Shown: piece by piece, positions 30,925 to 40,026 of the stretch | Layout: each line of letters starts with the position of its first letter | Position numbering within the stretch: the first letter of the stretch is position 1 | NCBI GenBank assembly: GCA_028292665.1 | Contig: JAQGLW010000003.1 | Span: 1 to 40,833 of the forward strand | DNA from: Herminiimonas sp. | GTDB lineage: Bacteria; Pseudomonadota; Gammaproteobacteria; Burkholderiales; Burkholderiaceae_D | Direction of reading: 5' to 3' | Length of the DNA: 40,833 nt | Made by a program: the position numbers and the translations under genes | Notes under the pieces: model-generated | Told to the model about the DNA's origin: nothing | Seen by the model: only the letters and a program-made list of their open reading frames with translations | Databases searched by the model: none

Positions 30925-33096
30925 ATGGCGTCGCAGAAACCTTCTTTTGAAACTCCAGCCGCTTCGCCGGCCTTGTTGCAGCCCGGACGCAATTGCTGGC
31001 GCATCGAACATGCGCATCGCTTCAGCCTGTTGATCGACGCCGATGCGTATTTTCGCGCGGTGCGGGCCGCGATCCGGTCGGCGCAGCACAGCGTCTTCAT
31101 ATTAAGCTGGGATATCGACAGCCGCACCTGGCTCGTGCCCGGCGGCGCGGACGACGGCTATCCGGAATCTCTGGGCGATTTTCTGCATGCGGTGGTCGCT
31201 TCGCGACCGGAATTGCACGCCTATGTGCTGAACTGGGATTTTGCGATGCTGTATGCACTGGAGCGCGAATGGCTTCCGGTCTACAAACTCGGCTGGCGGA
31301 CCCACCGGCGGCTGGCGTTCTGGATGGATGGGCGGCATCCGGTCGGCGCATCGCATCATCAAAAGATCGTCGTGATCGACGATGCCGTCGCATTCGTCGG
31401 CGGACTCGACATCACCCGTTGCCGCTGGGATACGCCCGAGCATGCATGCCACCAGCCGTTACGCCGCGACACCGACGGCAAGCCTTATTCGCCTTTCCAT
31501 GATGTGCAGGCGATGGTCGACGGCGATGCGGCGCGCGCGTTGGGCGAATTGGCGCGCGTGCGCTGGCAGCGCGCCACCGGACAACGGCCGGTGGAGCATG
31601 GCGATGTCGCGCACGATCTGTGGCCGGCCGACGTTGCCGCCGACTTGACGGCAATCGATGTTGCGATCGCTCGCACCGAACCGGCCTTCGATGGCCGTCC
31701 GGGCGTGCATGAAGTGCGGCAATTGCATCTGGATGCGATTGCCGCCGCGCGTCGTTATCTCTTTTTCGAAAATCAGTATTTCACATCCGGCCTGATTGCC
31801 GACGCGCTTTCCGCGCGGCTGGCCGAACCGGACGGGCCGGAAGTGATGGTCGTATCGCCGCAAACGCAAAGCGGCTGGCTGGAAGAGGCGACGATGGGCG
31901 TGCTGCGCGCACGCCTGCAGCGGCGGCTGAAAGCCGCGGATATGCACGGCCGCTATCGCCAATACTGTCCGCGCATTCCGGAATTGAAGGAAGGGTGCCT
32001 GAACGTTCACAGCAAGGTGTTCGCGGTGGACGACGATTTGTTCAGCGTCGGTTCCGCCAATCTGAGCAACCGCTCGATGGCGTTCGATACCGAATGCAAC
32101 CTCGTGATTGAAGCACGCGGCAACGACGAAGAAAAAACGCGCATCCGCGGCGCTCTCGCGCACATGCGGAACCGTTTGCTGGCGGAACATCTCGCCGCCG
32201 CGCCGCAGGCGGTGGATGCGGAAGTCCGCCGCCGCAACAGCTTGCATGGCGCGGTCGAGGCATTGCAGCAACCGGGACGGTCATTGCAACCGCTGGAGCC
32301 GGTCACCACGCCCGAGCTCGATGCGCTGATCCCCGAGCAGGCCTTGTTCGACCCGGAACGGCCGATCGATCCTGACGAACTGGTCGCGCAATTCGTGCCG
32401 AAAGATGAGCGCAAGCCGTTACCGCAGCGCCTGATCGCCCTGGGCGCGCTGGCCATCGTGCTGGCTTTGATCGCGCTCGCGTGGCGCTCGACGCCGCTGC
32501 ACGACTGGATCAACCTGGCTTCGCTCGTGACTGTGGCGCGCGGGCTGGACGATTTGCCTTTCACGCCGGTCGCGATCATCGGCTGCTATGTGATCGCGGG
32601 CTTGCTGATGGTGCCCGTGACGATATTGATTGCGGTCACCGGAATCGTTTTCGGTCCTGTGCTGGGCCTGGTTTACGCAATTGCCGGCGCGCTGCTGAGC
32701 GCAGCCGTCACATACGGCCTGGGGGCATGGCTGGGACGCGACACGGTGCGCCGGCTGCTTGGCGTGCGCATCAACCGCTTGAGCCGACGCATCGCCAGGC
32801 GCGGCATCCTGGCAATGATGGTCATCCGCGTGCTGCCGATTGCGCCGTTTACCGTGATCAATGTGGTCGCCGGAGCATCGCATATCCGGTTTCGCGATTA
32901 CATGCTCGGCACGCTGCTGGGCATGACGCCCGGTATCGCGATCACCGTGACTTTTGTTCATAATCTTGCCGAAGCGGTGCGCAGTCCGAGCATGGGCACC
33001 GTCGCGGTGCTGACGGTTGTGGCCGCGCTGCTGATCCTGTTTGCAATATTCCTGCAGCGCCTGTTTGCAGGAAAGGAAGGCCCCGACACGCAATGA
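30925..33096 (+). CDS. Phospholipase D-like protein fused to a VTT (DedA/TVP38-like) membrane domain
   Basis: A 723-residue two-part protein. The N-terminal part has two complete PLD HKD motifs, His145-x-Lys147-x4-Asp152 (HHQKIVVID) and His362-x-Lys364-x4-Asp369 (HSKVFAVDD), the pair that forms one active site for phosphodiester transfer, with GSANLSNRS after the second. From about 490 the protein is membrane-bound, with about five to six helices including the VTT pattern (GIVFGPVLGLVYAI, RRLLGVRINR, RVLPIAPFTVIN). VTT proteins are linked to phospholipid flipping, so the fusion could act on or move membrane lipids. The stop overlaps the next gene (ATGA), which encodes a phosphatase/nuclease-fold enzyme, a common partner. 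Confidence 0.9.
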   Translation: MASQKPSFETPAASPALLQPGRNCWRIEHAHRFSLLIDADAYFRAVRAAIRSAQHSVFILSWDIDSRTWLVPGGADDGYPESLGDFLHAVVASRPELHAYVLNWDFAMLYALEREWLPVYKLGWRTHRRLAFWMDGRHPVGASHHQKIVVIDDAVAFVGGLDITRCRWDTPEHACHQPLRRDTDGKPYSPFHDVQAMVDGDAARALGELARVRWQRATGQRPVEHGDVAHDLWPADVAADLTAIDVAIARTEPAFDGRPGVHEVRQLHLDAIAAARRYLFFENQYFTSGLIADALSARLAEPDGPEVMVVSPQTQSGWLEEATMGVLRARLQRRLKAADMHGRYRQYCPRIPELKEGCLNVHSKVFAVDDDLFSVGSANLSNRSMAFDTECNLVIEARGNDEEKTRIRGALAHMRNRLLAEHLAAAPQAVDAEVRRRNSLHGAVEALQQPGRSLQPLEPVTTPELDALIPEQALFDPERPIDPDELVAQFVPKDERKPLPQRLIALGALAIVLALIALAWRSTPLHDWINLASLVTVARGLDDLPFTPVAIIGCYVIAGLLMVPVTILIAVTGIVFGPVLGLVYAIAGALLSAAVTYGLGAWLGRDTVRRLLGVRINRLSRRIARRGILAMMVIRVLPIAPFTVINVVAGASHIRFRDYMLGTLLGMTPGIAITVTFVHNLAEAVRSPSMGTVAVLTVVAALLILFAIFLQRLFAGKEGPDTQ

Positions 33097-33836
33097 ATTC
33101 ATTCACCGACACGGCATCCGTAACGCGGAAGGCCGTGCCCGATCTCAATCCGTGGCCGCTGACCATCGCCACCTATAACATTCACGGTGCGGTCGGTTCC
33201 GACGGTTTATTTTATCCGCAGCGCATAGCGGATGTGCTGCATGAAATGAATGCCGACGTCATTGCGCTGCAGGAAGTGCCGCTGGGCGGCGGCGCAATGC
33301 CGGACGTGCTCAGGCTGTTGCAGGACGCGACCGGCTATGCTTCGGCCGAGGGTCCGACATTCAGCGTGGCGGAGCGGCGTTACGGCAACGCGGTGCTGAG
33401 CCGTTATCCGATTGCCGAAACGCGCTCGATCGATATTTCCTTCGGCGGCCGGGAACCGCGCGGCGCGCTCGATGCGGACATCGATTGTCACGGTCATCCG
33501 TTGCGGGTGGTCGCGACCCACCTGGGTTTGCGGCCGGCGGAACGGCGGGCTCAGATTCGCCGTCTGCTGCAGGTATTCGACACCGACCTGATGCCGGTCA
33601 TCCTGCTGGGCGATGTCAATGAATGGTTCGTCTGGGGGCGGCCGCTGCGCTGGCTGGTCTCGCATTTTCAGTCGGTGCCGGCGCCGGCCACCTTTCCGTC
33701 CCGCTGGCCGGTGTTCGCGCTGGACCGCATCTGGATACGGCCGCGCCACAGGCTGGTGCATGTAGAGGCTCATGCGACCCGGCTTGCGCGCATTGCCTCC
33801 GATCATCTTCCGCTGATCGCGCATATCGACGGTTAG
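33093..33836 (+). CDS. Endonuclease/exonuclease/phosphatase family protein
   Basis: A 247-residue protein with the metal-dependent EEP fold shared by DNase I, sphingomyelinases and inositol phosphatases. Motifs seen are TYNIHG with its Asn, the glutamate in ALQEVPLGG, THLGLRPAERRAQ, GDVNEW and the final SDHLPL with the catalytic Asp-His. It has no signal peptide and no extra domain. The start overlaps the stop of the PLD-VTT gene, so the two are expressed together, which suggests phospholipid head-group or glycerophosphodiester processing rather than DNA cutting (inference). Substrate unknown. Confidence 0.87.
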   Translation: MNSFTDTASVTRKAVPDLNPWPLTIATYNIHGAVGSDGLFYPQRIADVLHEMNADVIALQEVPLGGGAMPDVLRLLQDATGYASAEGPTFSVAERRYGNAVLSRYPIAETRSIDISFGGREPRGALDADIDCHGHPLRVVATHLGLRPAERRAQIRRLLQVFDTDLMPVILLGDVNEWFVWGRPLRWLVSHFQSVPAPATFPSRWPVFALDRIWIRPRHRLVHVEAHATRLARIASDHLPLIAHIDG

Positions 33837-33947
33837 CGGAAGACATGCGTTGCGAGACAAGAAGCATGAAAAAATTCTTTTAGCATAGAATACGCTGCGC
33901 AATACGCGGAAATGACCGCTGGTGATTTTTCAACCAATGGAATAAAA

Positions 33948-34931
33948 ATGAAAAAATATATAGAGACGATTTCAATCGCAGTTGCAGCATTCCAGCTATT
34001 GACGGCCCCCGGCCTTGCGCGCGCGGACGAACCATGGCCTTCGAAACCGATCACGATGATTGTCCCGTTTCCGCCGGGCGGCGTTGCCGATACCGTCGGG
34101 CGTCCCGTTGCGGCGGCGTTGGGGCGGGAACTGAAACAGAGCGTCATTGTGGAAAACAAGGGCGGCGCAGGCGGCGCGATCGGCATGGCGCAGGCGGCCA
34201 AGGCGGCGCCGAACGGATACACGATATTGATGGCGCTGTCGTCGATTTCCATTATCCCGGAAGCCGATAAAATTCTCGGCAAGGAACCGTTGTACCAGTT
34301 GGCGCAGCTTAAACCGATTGCCCGGTTTACCGCCGACCCCACGGTGCTGGTGGTGCGCGCCGACAGTCCGTGGAAAACAGTGGGCGAATTCGTGGCGGCG
34401 ATGCGCAGCAAGCCGGGCGCATACAGCTTCAGTTCGTCGGGTAATTACGGCACGATGCATGTTCCGATGGAAATGCTGAAGGCCAATGCAAACTTCAGGA
34501 TGCTGCATGTTCCCTACACCGGCGCCGCGCCGGCAGTGCTCGCGTTGCTGGGCGGGCAGGTCGATGCGGTTTCCACCGGTCCCTCCAGCGTGCTCCAGCA
34601 TATCAAGGCCGGCAAGCTGAGGGCGCTCGCGCATTGGGGCAACGCGCCTCTCGCCGCGCTGCCTGGCGTGCCGAGCCTGAAGGATGCCGGCTATCCGGTG
34701 GAATTCGCCCAATGGTCGGGACTGTTTGTTCCGGCCAATACGCCGGACGCCATCGTCGCCAGATTGCGTGATGCGGCCCGCGTGGCAGCCAACGATCCGG
34801 CGGTGCGTCAAACCATCGCCAGTGCCGGCAGTCCGGTACTGTACATGGATACGCAGGATTTCCAGAACTATATCGGGGTCGATGCCAGGAAGATGAAGGA
34901 TGCGGTGCAGAAAATAGGGAAGGTCAATTGA
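33948..34931 (+). CDS. TTT-family periplasmic substrate-binding protein (TctC-like), copy 1
   Basis: A 327-residue binding protein of the Bug/TctC family. A signal peptide (about residues 1-26, ending LARADE) is followed by the family start PWPSKPITMIVPFPPGG, then VENKGGAGGAIGM, which hold the carboxylate-binding loops. VPYTGAAPAVLALLGGQVDAV is also typical (quoted in parts). These receptors capture carboxylates for the TctAB membrane pair. The ATG at 33948 has GGAAT upstream; ATG 33912 is an alternative start without a signal-like leader. A second, different TctC gene is at 36124. Confidence 0.88.
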   Translation: MKKYIETISIAVAAFQLLTAPGLARADEPWPSKPITMIVPFPPGGVADTVGRPVAAALGRELKQSVIVENKGGAGGAIGMAQAAKAAPNGYTILMALSSISIIPEADKILGKEPLYQLAQLKPIARFTADPTVLVVRADSPWKTVGEFVAAMRSKPGAYSFSSSGNYGTMHVPMEMLKANANFRMLHVPYTGAAPAVLALLGGQVDAVSTGPSSVLQHIKAGKLRALAHWGNAPLAALPGVPSLKDAGYPVEFAQWSGLFVPANTPDAIVARLRDAARVAANDPAVRQTIASAGSPVLYMDTQDFQNYIGVDARKMKDAVQKIGKVN

Positions 34932-35086
34932 ATGCGATTCCATGAGAAAGACGCATGGATCGGATTTTCCTGCCGCAGCCGGCTGCCGGCGCGGCGCATC
35001 GAAAAATGACGTTTCAGCACCGGCATCGCTGCCCGATGTTTGCGCCGGATATCGGTCGGCGCCGGTCAACGCACATCGCCATTCAA

Positions 35087-35115
35087 TTGACAGTGAAATG
35101 CTGAACTGCTAAATT
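35087..35115 (+). promoter_or_regulatory. Candidate sigma70 promoter for the FAH-TTT operon
   Basis: TTGACA (35087-35092), a perfect -35, and TAAATT (35110-35115) are 17 bases apart. Transcription would start near 35122, about 44 bases before the FAH-family start. A 6-bp hairpin at 35042-35062 just upstream could end the tctC transcript before it. Confidence 0.5.
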
Positions 35116-35165
35116 GGCTCGCCTTAAAGAAATTAAAATCAATTAAAACCAATACGGAGACATCC

Positions 35166-36044
35166 ATGCGATTTGCAACGCTGGAAATCAACGGCCGGCA
35201 AACGGTCGCAGCAGTTTCGGAAGATGGCCAGAGTTATTGTGAAGCAAACCGGATGGTGCCCGATTTCGACGGCGACATGATCGCCTGGATCAAGCGCATG
35301 CCGTCGGTCGCGGACATCGCCAATCGCGCCAACGGCTGGAAGCCGATCGCCGGCGTGCGCCTGCTGGCGCCGATCCCGATCCCGCAGCGCAATGTGTTCT
35401 GCGTCGGGAAAAATTATCACGAGCATGCCAGGGAATTCAGCCAATCCGGTTTCGACACGTCGGCAACCAAGGGAGAACTGGCGCCCTCGGTGCCTGTCAT
35501 CTTCACCAAGGCGCCTTCATCGGTGATCGGCTGCAACGACGACGTATCGGGATTCGCGGATCAGACGCAGCAGCTCGATTACGAAGCGGAACTGACCGTG
35601 ATCATCGGAAAGGGCGGGCGCGGGATCACCAAGGCGGATGCGCTGCGCCATATATGGGGCTACACCATCATCAATGACGTGACTGCGCGCGACCTGCAGC
35701 AAAAGCACCGGCAATGGTTCCTCGGCAAATCGATGGACACGTTTTGTCCGATGGGACCGTGGATCGTGACTGCGGACGAGGTCGATCCAACGCGTCTCGG
35801 AATTCGCTGCTGGATCAACGGAGAATTGCGTCAGAACGCCAATACCAGCGACCTGATTTTCGATATCCCGACCATCATCGAAACAATTTCGTCAGTAATC
35901 ACGCTGCAGCCCGGCGACGTCATTGCCACCGGCACACCGGCCGGCGTCGGCATCGGTTTCAAACCGCCGAAATTTCTCAAGTCCGGCGACGTGATGAAAA
36001 TTGAAATCGACAAGCTGGGAACGCTGACCAACCGCGTCGCCTGA
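35166..36044 (+). CDS. Fumarylacetoacetate hydrolase family protein
   Basis: A 292-residue metal-dependent enzyme of the FAH superfamily, which cleaves C-C bonds or decarboxylates beta-diketo acids. Metal ligands are Glu140 and Glu142 (DYEAELTVIIG) and Asp171 (INDVTARD). The phosphate/carboxylate loop GKNYHEHARE (81-90), WFLGKSMDTFCPMGPW (184-199) and TGTPAGVG (255-262) fit the family. The N-terminal 70 residues form the usual extra domain. GGAG before the ATG and a good promoter at 35087-35115 suggest the gene starts an operon with the downstream transport genes. The enzyme probably acts on the acid imported by the TTT system, but which acid is unknown. Confidence 0.9.
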   Translation: MRFATLEINGRQTVAAVSEDGQSYCEANRMVPDFDGDMIAWIKRMPSVADIANRANGWKPIAGVRLLAPIPIPQRNVFCVGKNYHEHAREFSQSGFDTSATKGELAPSVPVIFTKAPSSVIGCNDDVSGFADQTQQLDYEAELTVIIGKGGRGITKADALRHIWGYTIINDVTARDLQQKHRQWFLGKSMDTFCPMGPWIVTADEVDPTRLGIRCWINGELRQNANTSDLIFDIPTIIETISSVITLQPGDVIATGTPAGVGIGFKPPKFLKSGDVMKIEIDKLGTLTNRVA

Positions 36045-36048
36045 CATT

Positions 36049-36070
36049 CCTCGGCCTGTTACCGAGGCCG
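36049..36070 (+). terminator. Short overlapping hairpins after the FAH-family gene
   Basis: CCTCGG (36049-36054) pairs with CCGAGG (36062-36067), and CGGCCT (36052-36057) can instead pair with AGGCCG (36065-36070). There is no T-run, so it is at most a weak or processing signal inside the operon. Confidence 0.3.
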
Positions 36071-36123
36071 CATTGCTGATCGCTTCACATTTCACTGCCG
36101 GTGCGCCGGCCTGAAAGGCAACA

Positions 36124-37119
36124 ATGAACAAGCGAAAAAGCCATTCGATGCTGCGTTTGCTGACCGGCTGCGCGATCGGCGCTGCCATGGTCCTGCCGTC
36201 TTCCGCCGCTTCCGCCCAGGAGTATCCTTCCAAGCCGGTCAGGATCGTCGTGCCGTTCGCGGCGGGAGGTCCGGCCGATGTCTATGCCCGATTCATTGCG
36301 CAGCGCCTGCAGGATGCGTTCAAACAATCGTTTATCATCGACGATCGGCCCGGCGGCGGATCGATCATCGGGACCGACATCGTCGCCAAGAGCGCGCCGG
36401 ACGGCTACACATTGTTGCTGATGTCGAACACGCATACGGTCAACGAATCGCTGTTCGCCGCCAAACCGTTTCAGCTGATGCGCGACTTCGCACCGGTTGC
36501 GCCGATCAATTATTCCGACCTGGTGCTGGTGGCCAGGCCCGGGCTCGCAGCCAATAATCTGCGCGAACTGATCAAGAGCGCAAAAGACAAGCCGGGCGCG
36601 TTGTCGTACGCTTCGTCGGGACCGGGCACGCCGTATCACATGGCAGGCGAGTTGTTCAAGTCGATGGCAGGCGTATCGATTCTCCACATTCCGTATCGGG
36701 GCAGCTCGGGTGCGCGTACCGATGTACTCGGCGGCCAGGTCGACATGATGTTCGATGCGGTGCCGACCATGACCGACTTCATCCGCTCCGGCAAGGTGAA
36801 AGCGATCGCAACGACCGGCAAGGCGCGCTCCGCGGTGCTGCCGGATGTCCCGACCGTTGCCGAGGCCGGCGTGCCCGGATATGAAGCGGTGATCTGGCTG
36901 GGGTTGATGGCGCCGAAGAATACGCCGCCGGCCATCGTCAACCGGCTCAATGCCGAAATGACCAAAATCGTTTCCGATCCCGATGTGATCCAGTCATGGG
37001 CGAAGCAGGGCGCAACCGCAATGAAAATGACGCCGGCCGAATTCGCAAAGTACATGAATGAAGACATTGCGAAGTGGGCGCATATCGTCAAGATATCCGG
37101 AGCCAAGGCGGATCAGTGA
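36124..37119 (+). CDS. TTT-family periplasmic substrate-binding protein (TctC-like), copy 2
   Basis: A 331-residue Bug/TctC receptor. Signal peptide at about residues 1-33 (ending SASAQ), then YPSKPVRIVVPFAAGGPADV, IDDRPGGGSIIGTD and HIPYRGSSGARTDVLGGQVDMM (in parts), all family-typical. It differs clearly from copy 1 at 33948, so both receptors could recognise different acids and share the single TctAB pair downstream. It lies 79 bases after the FAH-family gene in the same direction. Confidence 0.9.
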   Translation: MNKRKSHSMLRLLTGCAIGAAMVLPSSAASAQEYPSKPVRIVVPFAAGGPADVYARFIAQRLQDAFKQSFIIDDRPGGGSIIGTDIVAKSAPDGYTLLLMSNTHTVNESLFAAKPFQLMRDFAPVAPINYSDLVLVARPGLAANNLRELIKSAKDKPGALSYASSGPGTPYHMAGELFKSMAGVSILHIPYRGSSGARTDVLGGQVDMMFDAVPTMTDFIRSGKVKAIATTGKARSAVLPDVPTVAEAGVPGYEAVIWLGLMAPKNTPPAIVNRLNAEMTKIVSDPDVIQSWAKQGATAMKMTPAEFAKYMNEDIAKWAHIVKISGAKADQ

Positions 37120-37126
37120 GCGGAAT

Positions 37127-37141
37127 GCGGGCTGCGCCCGC
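37127..37141 (+). terminator. Small hairpin after tctC copy 2
   Basis: GCGGGC (37127-37132) pairs with GCCCGC (37136-37141) across a TGC loop, eight bases after the stop. There is no T-run. It may be a processing stem that lets the receptor message outlast the rest. Confidence 0.35.
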
Positions 37142-37198
37142 GCTCAGGCGGACCGAATGAATTCACAAGAACATGAAAAAGTCTGAAAAAGGAAGCAC

Positions 37199-37894
37199 AT
37201 GGATTTACATATTTTGAGCGGCGGCGCGGCGCAAGGTTTAATCAAGGCGCTCGGGCCGGCATTTTCCGCCGGCGCTGATGTCGAGCTGAAAAATACGTTC
37301 GGCGCAGTCGGCGTCATCAAGGAAAAGCTTCTTGCCGGCGTGCCCTGCGATGTGCTTATCGTGACTGCGGCAATGATTGAAGAGCTTGCCGATGCCGGGC
37401 ATGTGATTGCCGGTTCCGGCGCACCGCTCGGACGCGTCAAGACCGGCGTCGCGGTGCGTACCGGCGATCCGGCGCCGGATGTTTCGACTCCGGAAGCACT
37501 CAAGGAAGCCATGCTGGCGGCGCGCGGCATCTACTTCCCGGACCCCGAGCGCGCAACGGCCGGCATCCATTTTGCAAACGTCCTGAAAAAACTCGGCATA
37601 TATGCCGATGTCGAGCGGTTTTTGCGGCCCTATCCGAACGGTGCGACAGCGATGCACCAGCTCGCGCAATCGACCGAATCCGGCTTGATCGGATGCACCC
37701 AGGTCACCGAAATACTCTATACCGACAACGTGACGCTGGCAGGACTGCTGCCCGTAGAGTTCGAACTTTCCACCGTATATACGGTGGCGGTATGCACCAA
37801 AGCCGGCCAGCCTGAAATTGCGGCGCGGCTGGTTCGCCTGCTCACCACGGAACCGTCGCAATCGATACGGGAGCAAGGAGGTTTTGAATTTTAG
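37199..37894 (+). CDS. ModA-like substrate-binding-domain protein without signal peptide
   Basis: A 231-residue periplasmic-binding-protein-fold protein resembling molybdate-binding ModA. Features are the first strand LHILSGGAAQGLIKAL, a helix with FGAVGVIKEKL, and CDVLIVTAAMIEELADAG. The later GVAVRTGDPAPDVSTPEALK and LIGCTQVTEIL segments also fit. It starts directly with the domain, with no leader, so it should be cytoplasmic. Such proteins could sense a ligand inside the cell or be mis-started; no upstream in-frame start with a signal is visible. AAGGA precedes the ATG. It lies between a TctC receptor and TctB in a catabolic cluster. Confidence 0.82.
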   Translation: MDLHILSGGAAQGLIKALGPAFSAGADVELKNTFGAVGVIKEKLLAGVPCDVLIVTAAMIEELADAGHVIAGSGAPLGRVKTGVAVRTGDPAPDVSTPEALKEAMLAARGIYFPDPERATAGIHFANVLKKLGIYADVERFLRPYPNGATAMHQLAQSTESGLIGCTQVTEILYTDNVTLAGLLPVEFELSTVYTVAVCTKAGQPEIAARLVRLLTTEPSQSIREQGGFEF

Positions 37895-37975
37895 TTCCGC
37901 TAATTCCGGAAGCAGTTGAAATAAATGAGCATGATCAGCGCAAATCGCGGCATCGTGCAACACAAATAAAAAAAC

Positions 37976-37983
37976 AAGGAGGG
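37976..37983 (+). promoter_or_regulatory. Strong ribosome site for tctB
   Basis: AAGGAGGG, nearly a full anti-16S match, nine bases before the ATG at 37993. It suggests high translation of the small membrane subunit. Confidence 0.7.
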
Positions 37984-37992
37984 ACAATCGGC

Positions 37993-38454
37993 ATGCGTAT
38001 CAAGAATCAGAAGGACTTCTGGGCCGGCGTGATGTTCGTCGCATTCGGCGCATTTTTCGCCGGATTCGGCACCCAGTATACATTTGGCAGCGCGGCCAGG
38101 ATGGGACCCGGATATTTTCCGACCGTATTGGGCCTGATCGTCATTATTCTCGGCATCATCGTCGCCATCGGCGGTCTGTCGGCCGGCGCCGCCGAAGAAA
38201 AAGTCGCCCGCTTCGACTGGCAGACGCTATTGCTGGTCCTCGGTCCGATCGTCCTGTTCGGCCTGCTGCTCAACCCGCTCGGCCTGGTCGTTTCGCTGTT
38301 CGTGCTGGTGGCGGTATCGAGCTATGCCAGCCATGAATTCAAATGGCGCGAAGCGCTGATCAATGCCGTCGTGCTGATCGCGCTTTGCCTGATTATTTTC
38401 GTCTGGGCTCTGAAGCTGCAATTCCCGCTTTGGCCTTCTTTCATTGCCGGGTAA
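37993..38454 (+). CDS. tctB: TTT transporter small membrane subunit
   Basis: A 153-residue protein with about four transmembrane helices (near residues 9-25, 42-62, 78-97 and 120-148), as expected for TctB. The segment GSAARMGPGYFP at about 31-42 is the usual TctB signature. It pairs with TctA, encoded nine bases downstream, to form the membrane part of a proton- or sodium-driven secondary uptake system fed by TctC receptors. A strong ribosome site precedes it. Confidence 0.88.
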   Translation: MRIKNQKDFWAGVMFVAFGAFFAGFGTQYTFGSAARMGPGYFPTVLGLIVIILGIIVAIGGLSAGAAEEKVARFDWQTLLLVLGPIVLFGLLLNPLGLVVSLFVLVAVSSYASHEFKWREALINAVVLIALCLIIFVWALKLQFPLWPSFIAG

Positions 38455-38463
38455 GGGAAATAT

Positions 38464-40008
38464 ATGGAAAGTCTTTTAGCCAATCTCGGCACCGGTTTCG
38501 GCGCTTGCCTTGCGCTCGACCCGGTCACGCTGTTCGGCGTCACGATATCGATCCCGATGAACCTGATTTACGCCTTTCTCGGCTGCGTCATCGGCACGCT
38601 GATCGGCGTGCTGCCGGGCCTGGGACCGGTGGCCACCATCGCCATGCTGCTGCCCGCCACTTATGCGTTGCCGCCGCTGGGCGGATTGATCATGCTGGCC
38701 GGCATCTATTACGGCGCGCAGTACGGCGGCTCGACCACGGCGATCCTGGTCAACCTGCCGGGCGAAACCTCGTCGGTGGTGACTTGCATCGACGGCTATC
38801 AGATGGCGCGCCGCGGCCGTGCCGGCGTGGCGCTGACGACCGCCGCGCTGGGATCGTTTTTCGCCGGTTGTGTCGGCACGCTGCTGCTCGCGGCGTTCGC
38901 CGCGCCGCTGGCCGAGGTCGCTTTCAAGTTCGGTCCCGCCGAATATTTTTCGCTGATGGTGCTGGGCATGATCGGCGCAGTGGTGCTGGCATCAGGCTCC
39001 CTGATCAAGGCGATTGCGATGATCTGCCTCGGCCTGCTGGGCGGAATCGTCGGCACCGACGTCAACACCGGCGTGTCGCGTTATGCATTCGGCATACCGG
39101 AGCTGTCGGACGGCATCGGCTTCGTTGCGGTGGCGATGGGCGTATTCGGCTTTGCGGAAGTCATCGCGAATCTTGAACAGAAAGAGAAGCGCGAAGTCTT
39201 CACCAGCAAGGTCACCAGCATGTTTCCGACCAAGGCCGATTTCAAGCGCATGATCGCACCGGTATTGCGCGGCACCCTGCTCGGTTCGGCGCTCGGCATT
39301 CTGCCCGGCGGCGGCGCTGCGCTGGCATCGTTCGGCGCCTATTCGCTGGAAAAGAAAGTCAGCAAGAACAGCGCCGAATTCGGCAAGGGCGCAATCGAAG
39401 GCGTGGCGGCGCCGGAATCGGCCAACAATGCGGCCGCCCAGACCTCGTTCATTCCGCTGCTGACGCTCGGCATTCCGCCCAATGCGGTGATGGCGCTGAT
39501 GGTGGGCGCGATGACGATCCATAACATCCAGCCCGGCCCGCAGGTGATGACCAGCAATCCGACACTGTTCTGGGGTCTGATCGTGTCGATGTGGATCGGC
39601 AACCTGATGCTGGTGGTGCTGAACCTGCCGCTGATCGGCATCTGGGTCAAGCTGCTCACCGTGCCATACCGTTTTCTGTATCCGTCGATCCTGGTGTTCT
39701 GCTGTATCGGCGTGTACACGGTGAACAACAGCACTTTCGACGTGTTCCTGACGGCCGGTTTCGGGCTGCTCGGCTATCTGTTCCTGAAGCTGGGCTGTGA
39801 AGGTGCGCCGTTGCTGCTGGGATTCGTGCTGGGCCCGATGATGGAAGAGAATTTCCGGCGCTCGCTGCTGCTGTCGCGCGGCGACTTCACGGTGTTCGTG
39901 ACGCGCCCGCTGTCGCTCGGCTTGCTGCTGGCCGCCGTTGCGCTGGTCATCATCGTCGCGCTGCCTTCGATCAGCGCAAAAAGGGAAGAAGCGTTTCAGG
40001 AGGAATAG
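38464..40008 (+). CDS. tctA: TTT transporter large membrane subunit
   Basis: A 514-residue TctA protein with about eleven to twelve transmembrane helices. The conserved signature LIGVLPGLGPVATIAMLLP near residues 47-65 and YYGAQYGGSTTAILVNLPGE near 82-101 are present (quoted in parts), as is APESANNAAAQTSFIPLLTLGIP in the second half, which mirrors the first motif as an inverted-repeat fold. It forms the substrate channel with TctB. The substrate is set by the TctC receptors at 33948 and 36124 and is not readable. The gene starts nine bases after tctB. Confidence 0.92.
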   Translation: MESLLANLGTGFGACLALDPVTLFGVTISIPMNLIYAFLGCVIGTLIGVLPGLGPVATIAMLLPATYALPPLGGLIMLAGIYYGAQYGGSTTAILVNLPGETSSVVTCIDGYQMARRGRAGVALTTAALGSFFAGCVGTLLLAAFAAPLAEVAFKFGPAEYFSLMVLGMIGAVVLASGSLIKAIAMICLGLLGGIVGTDVNTGVSRYAFGIPELSDGIGFVAVAMGVFGFAEVIANLEQKEKREVFTSKVTSMFPTKADFKRMIAPVLRGTLLGSALGILPGGGAALASFGAYSLEKKVSKNSAEFGKGAIEGVAAPESANNAAAQTSFIPLLTLGIPPNAVMALMVGAMTIHNIQPGPQVMTSNPTLFWGLIVSMWIGNLMLVVLNLPLIGIWVKLLTVPYRFLYPSILVFCCIGVYTVNNSTFDVFLTAGFGLLGYLFLKLGCEGAPLLLGFVLGPMMEENFRRSLLLSRGDFTVFVTRPLSLGLLLAAVALVIIVALPSISAKREEAFQEE

Positions 40009-40026
40009 AGCGGCTTGCGATTGCAG

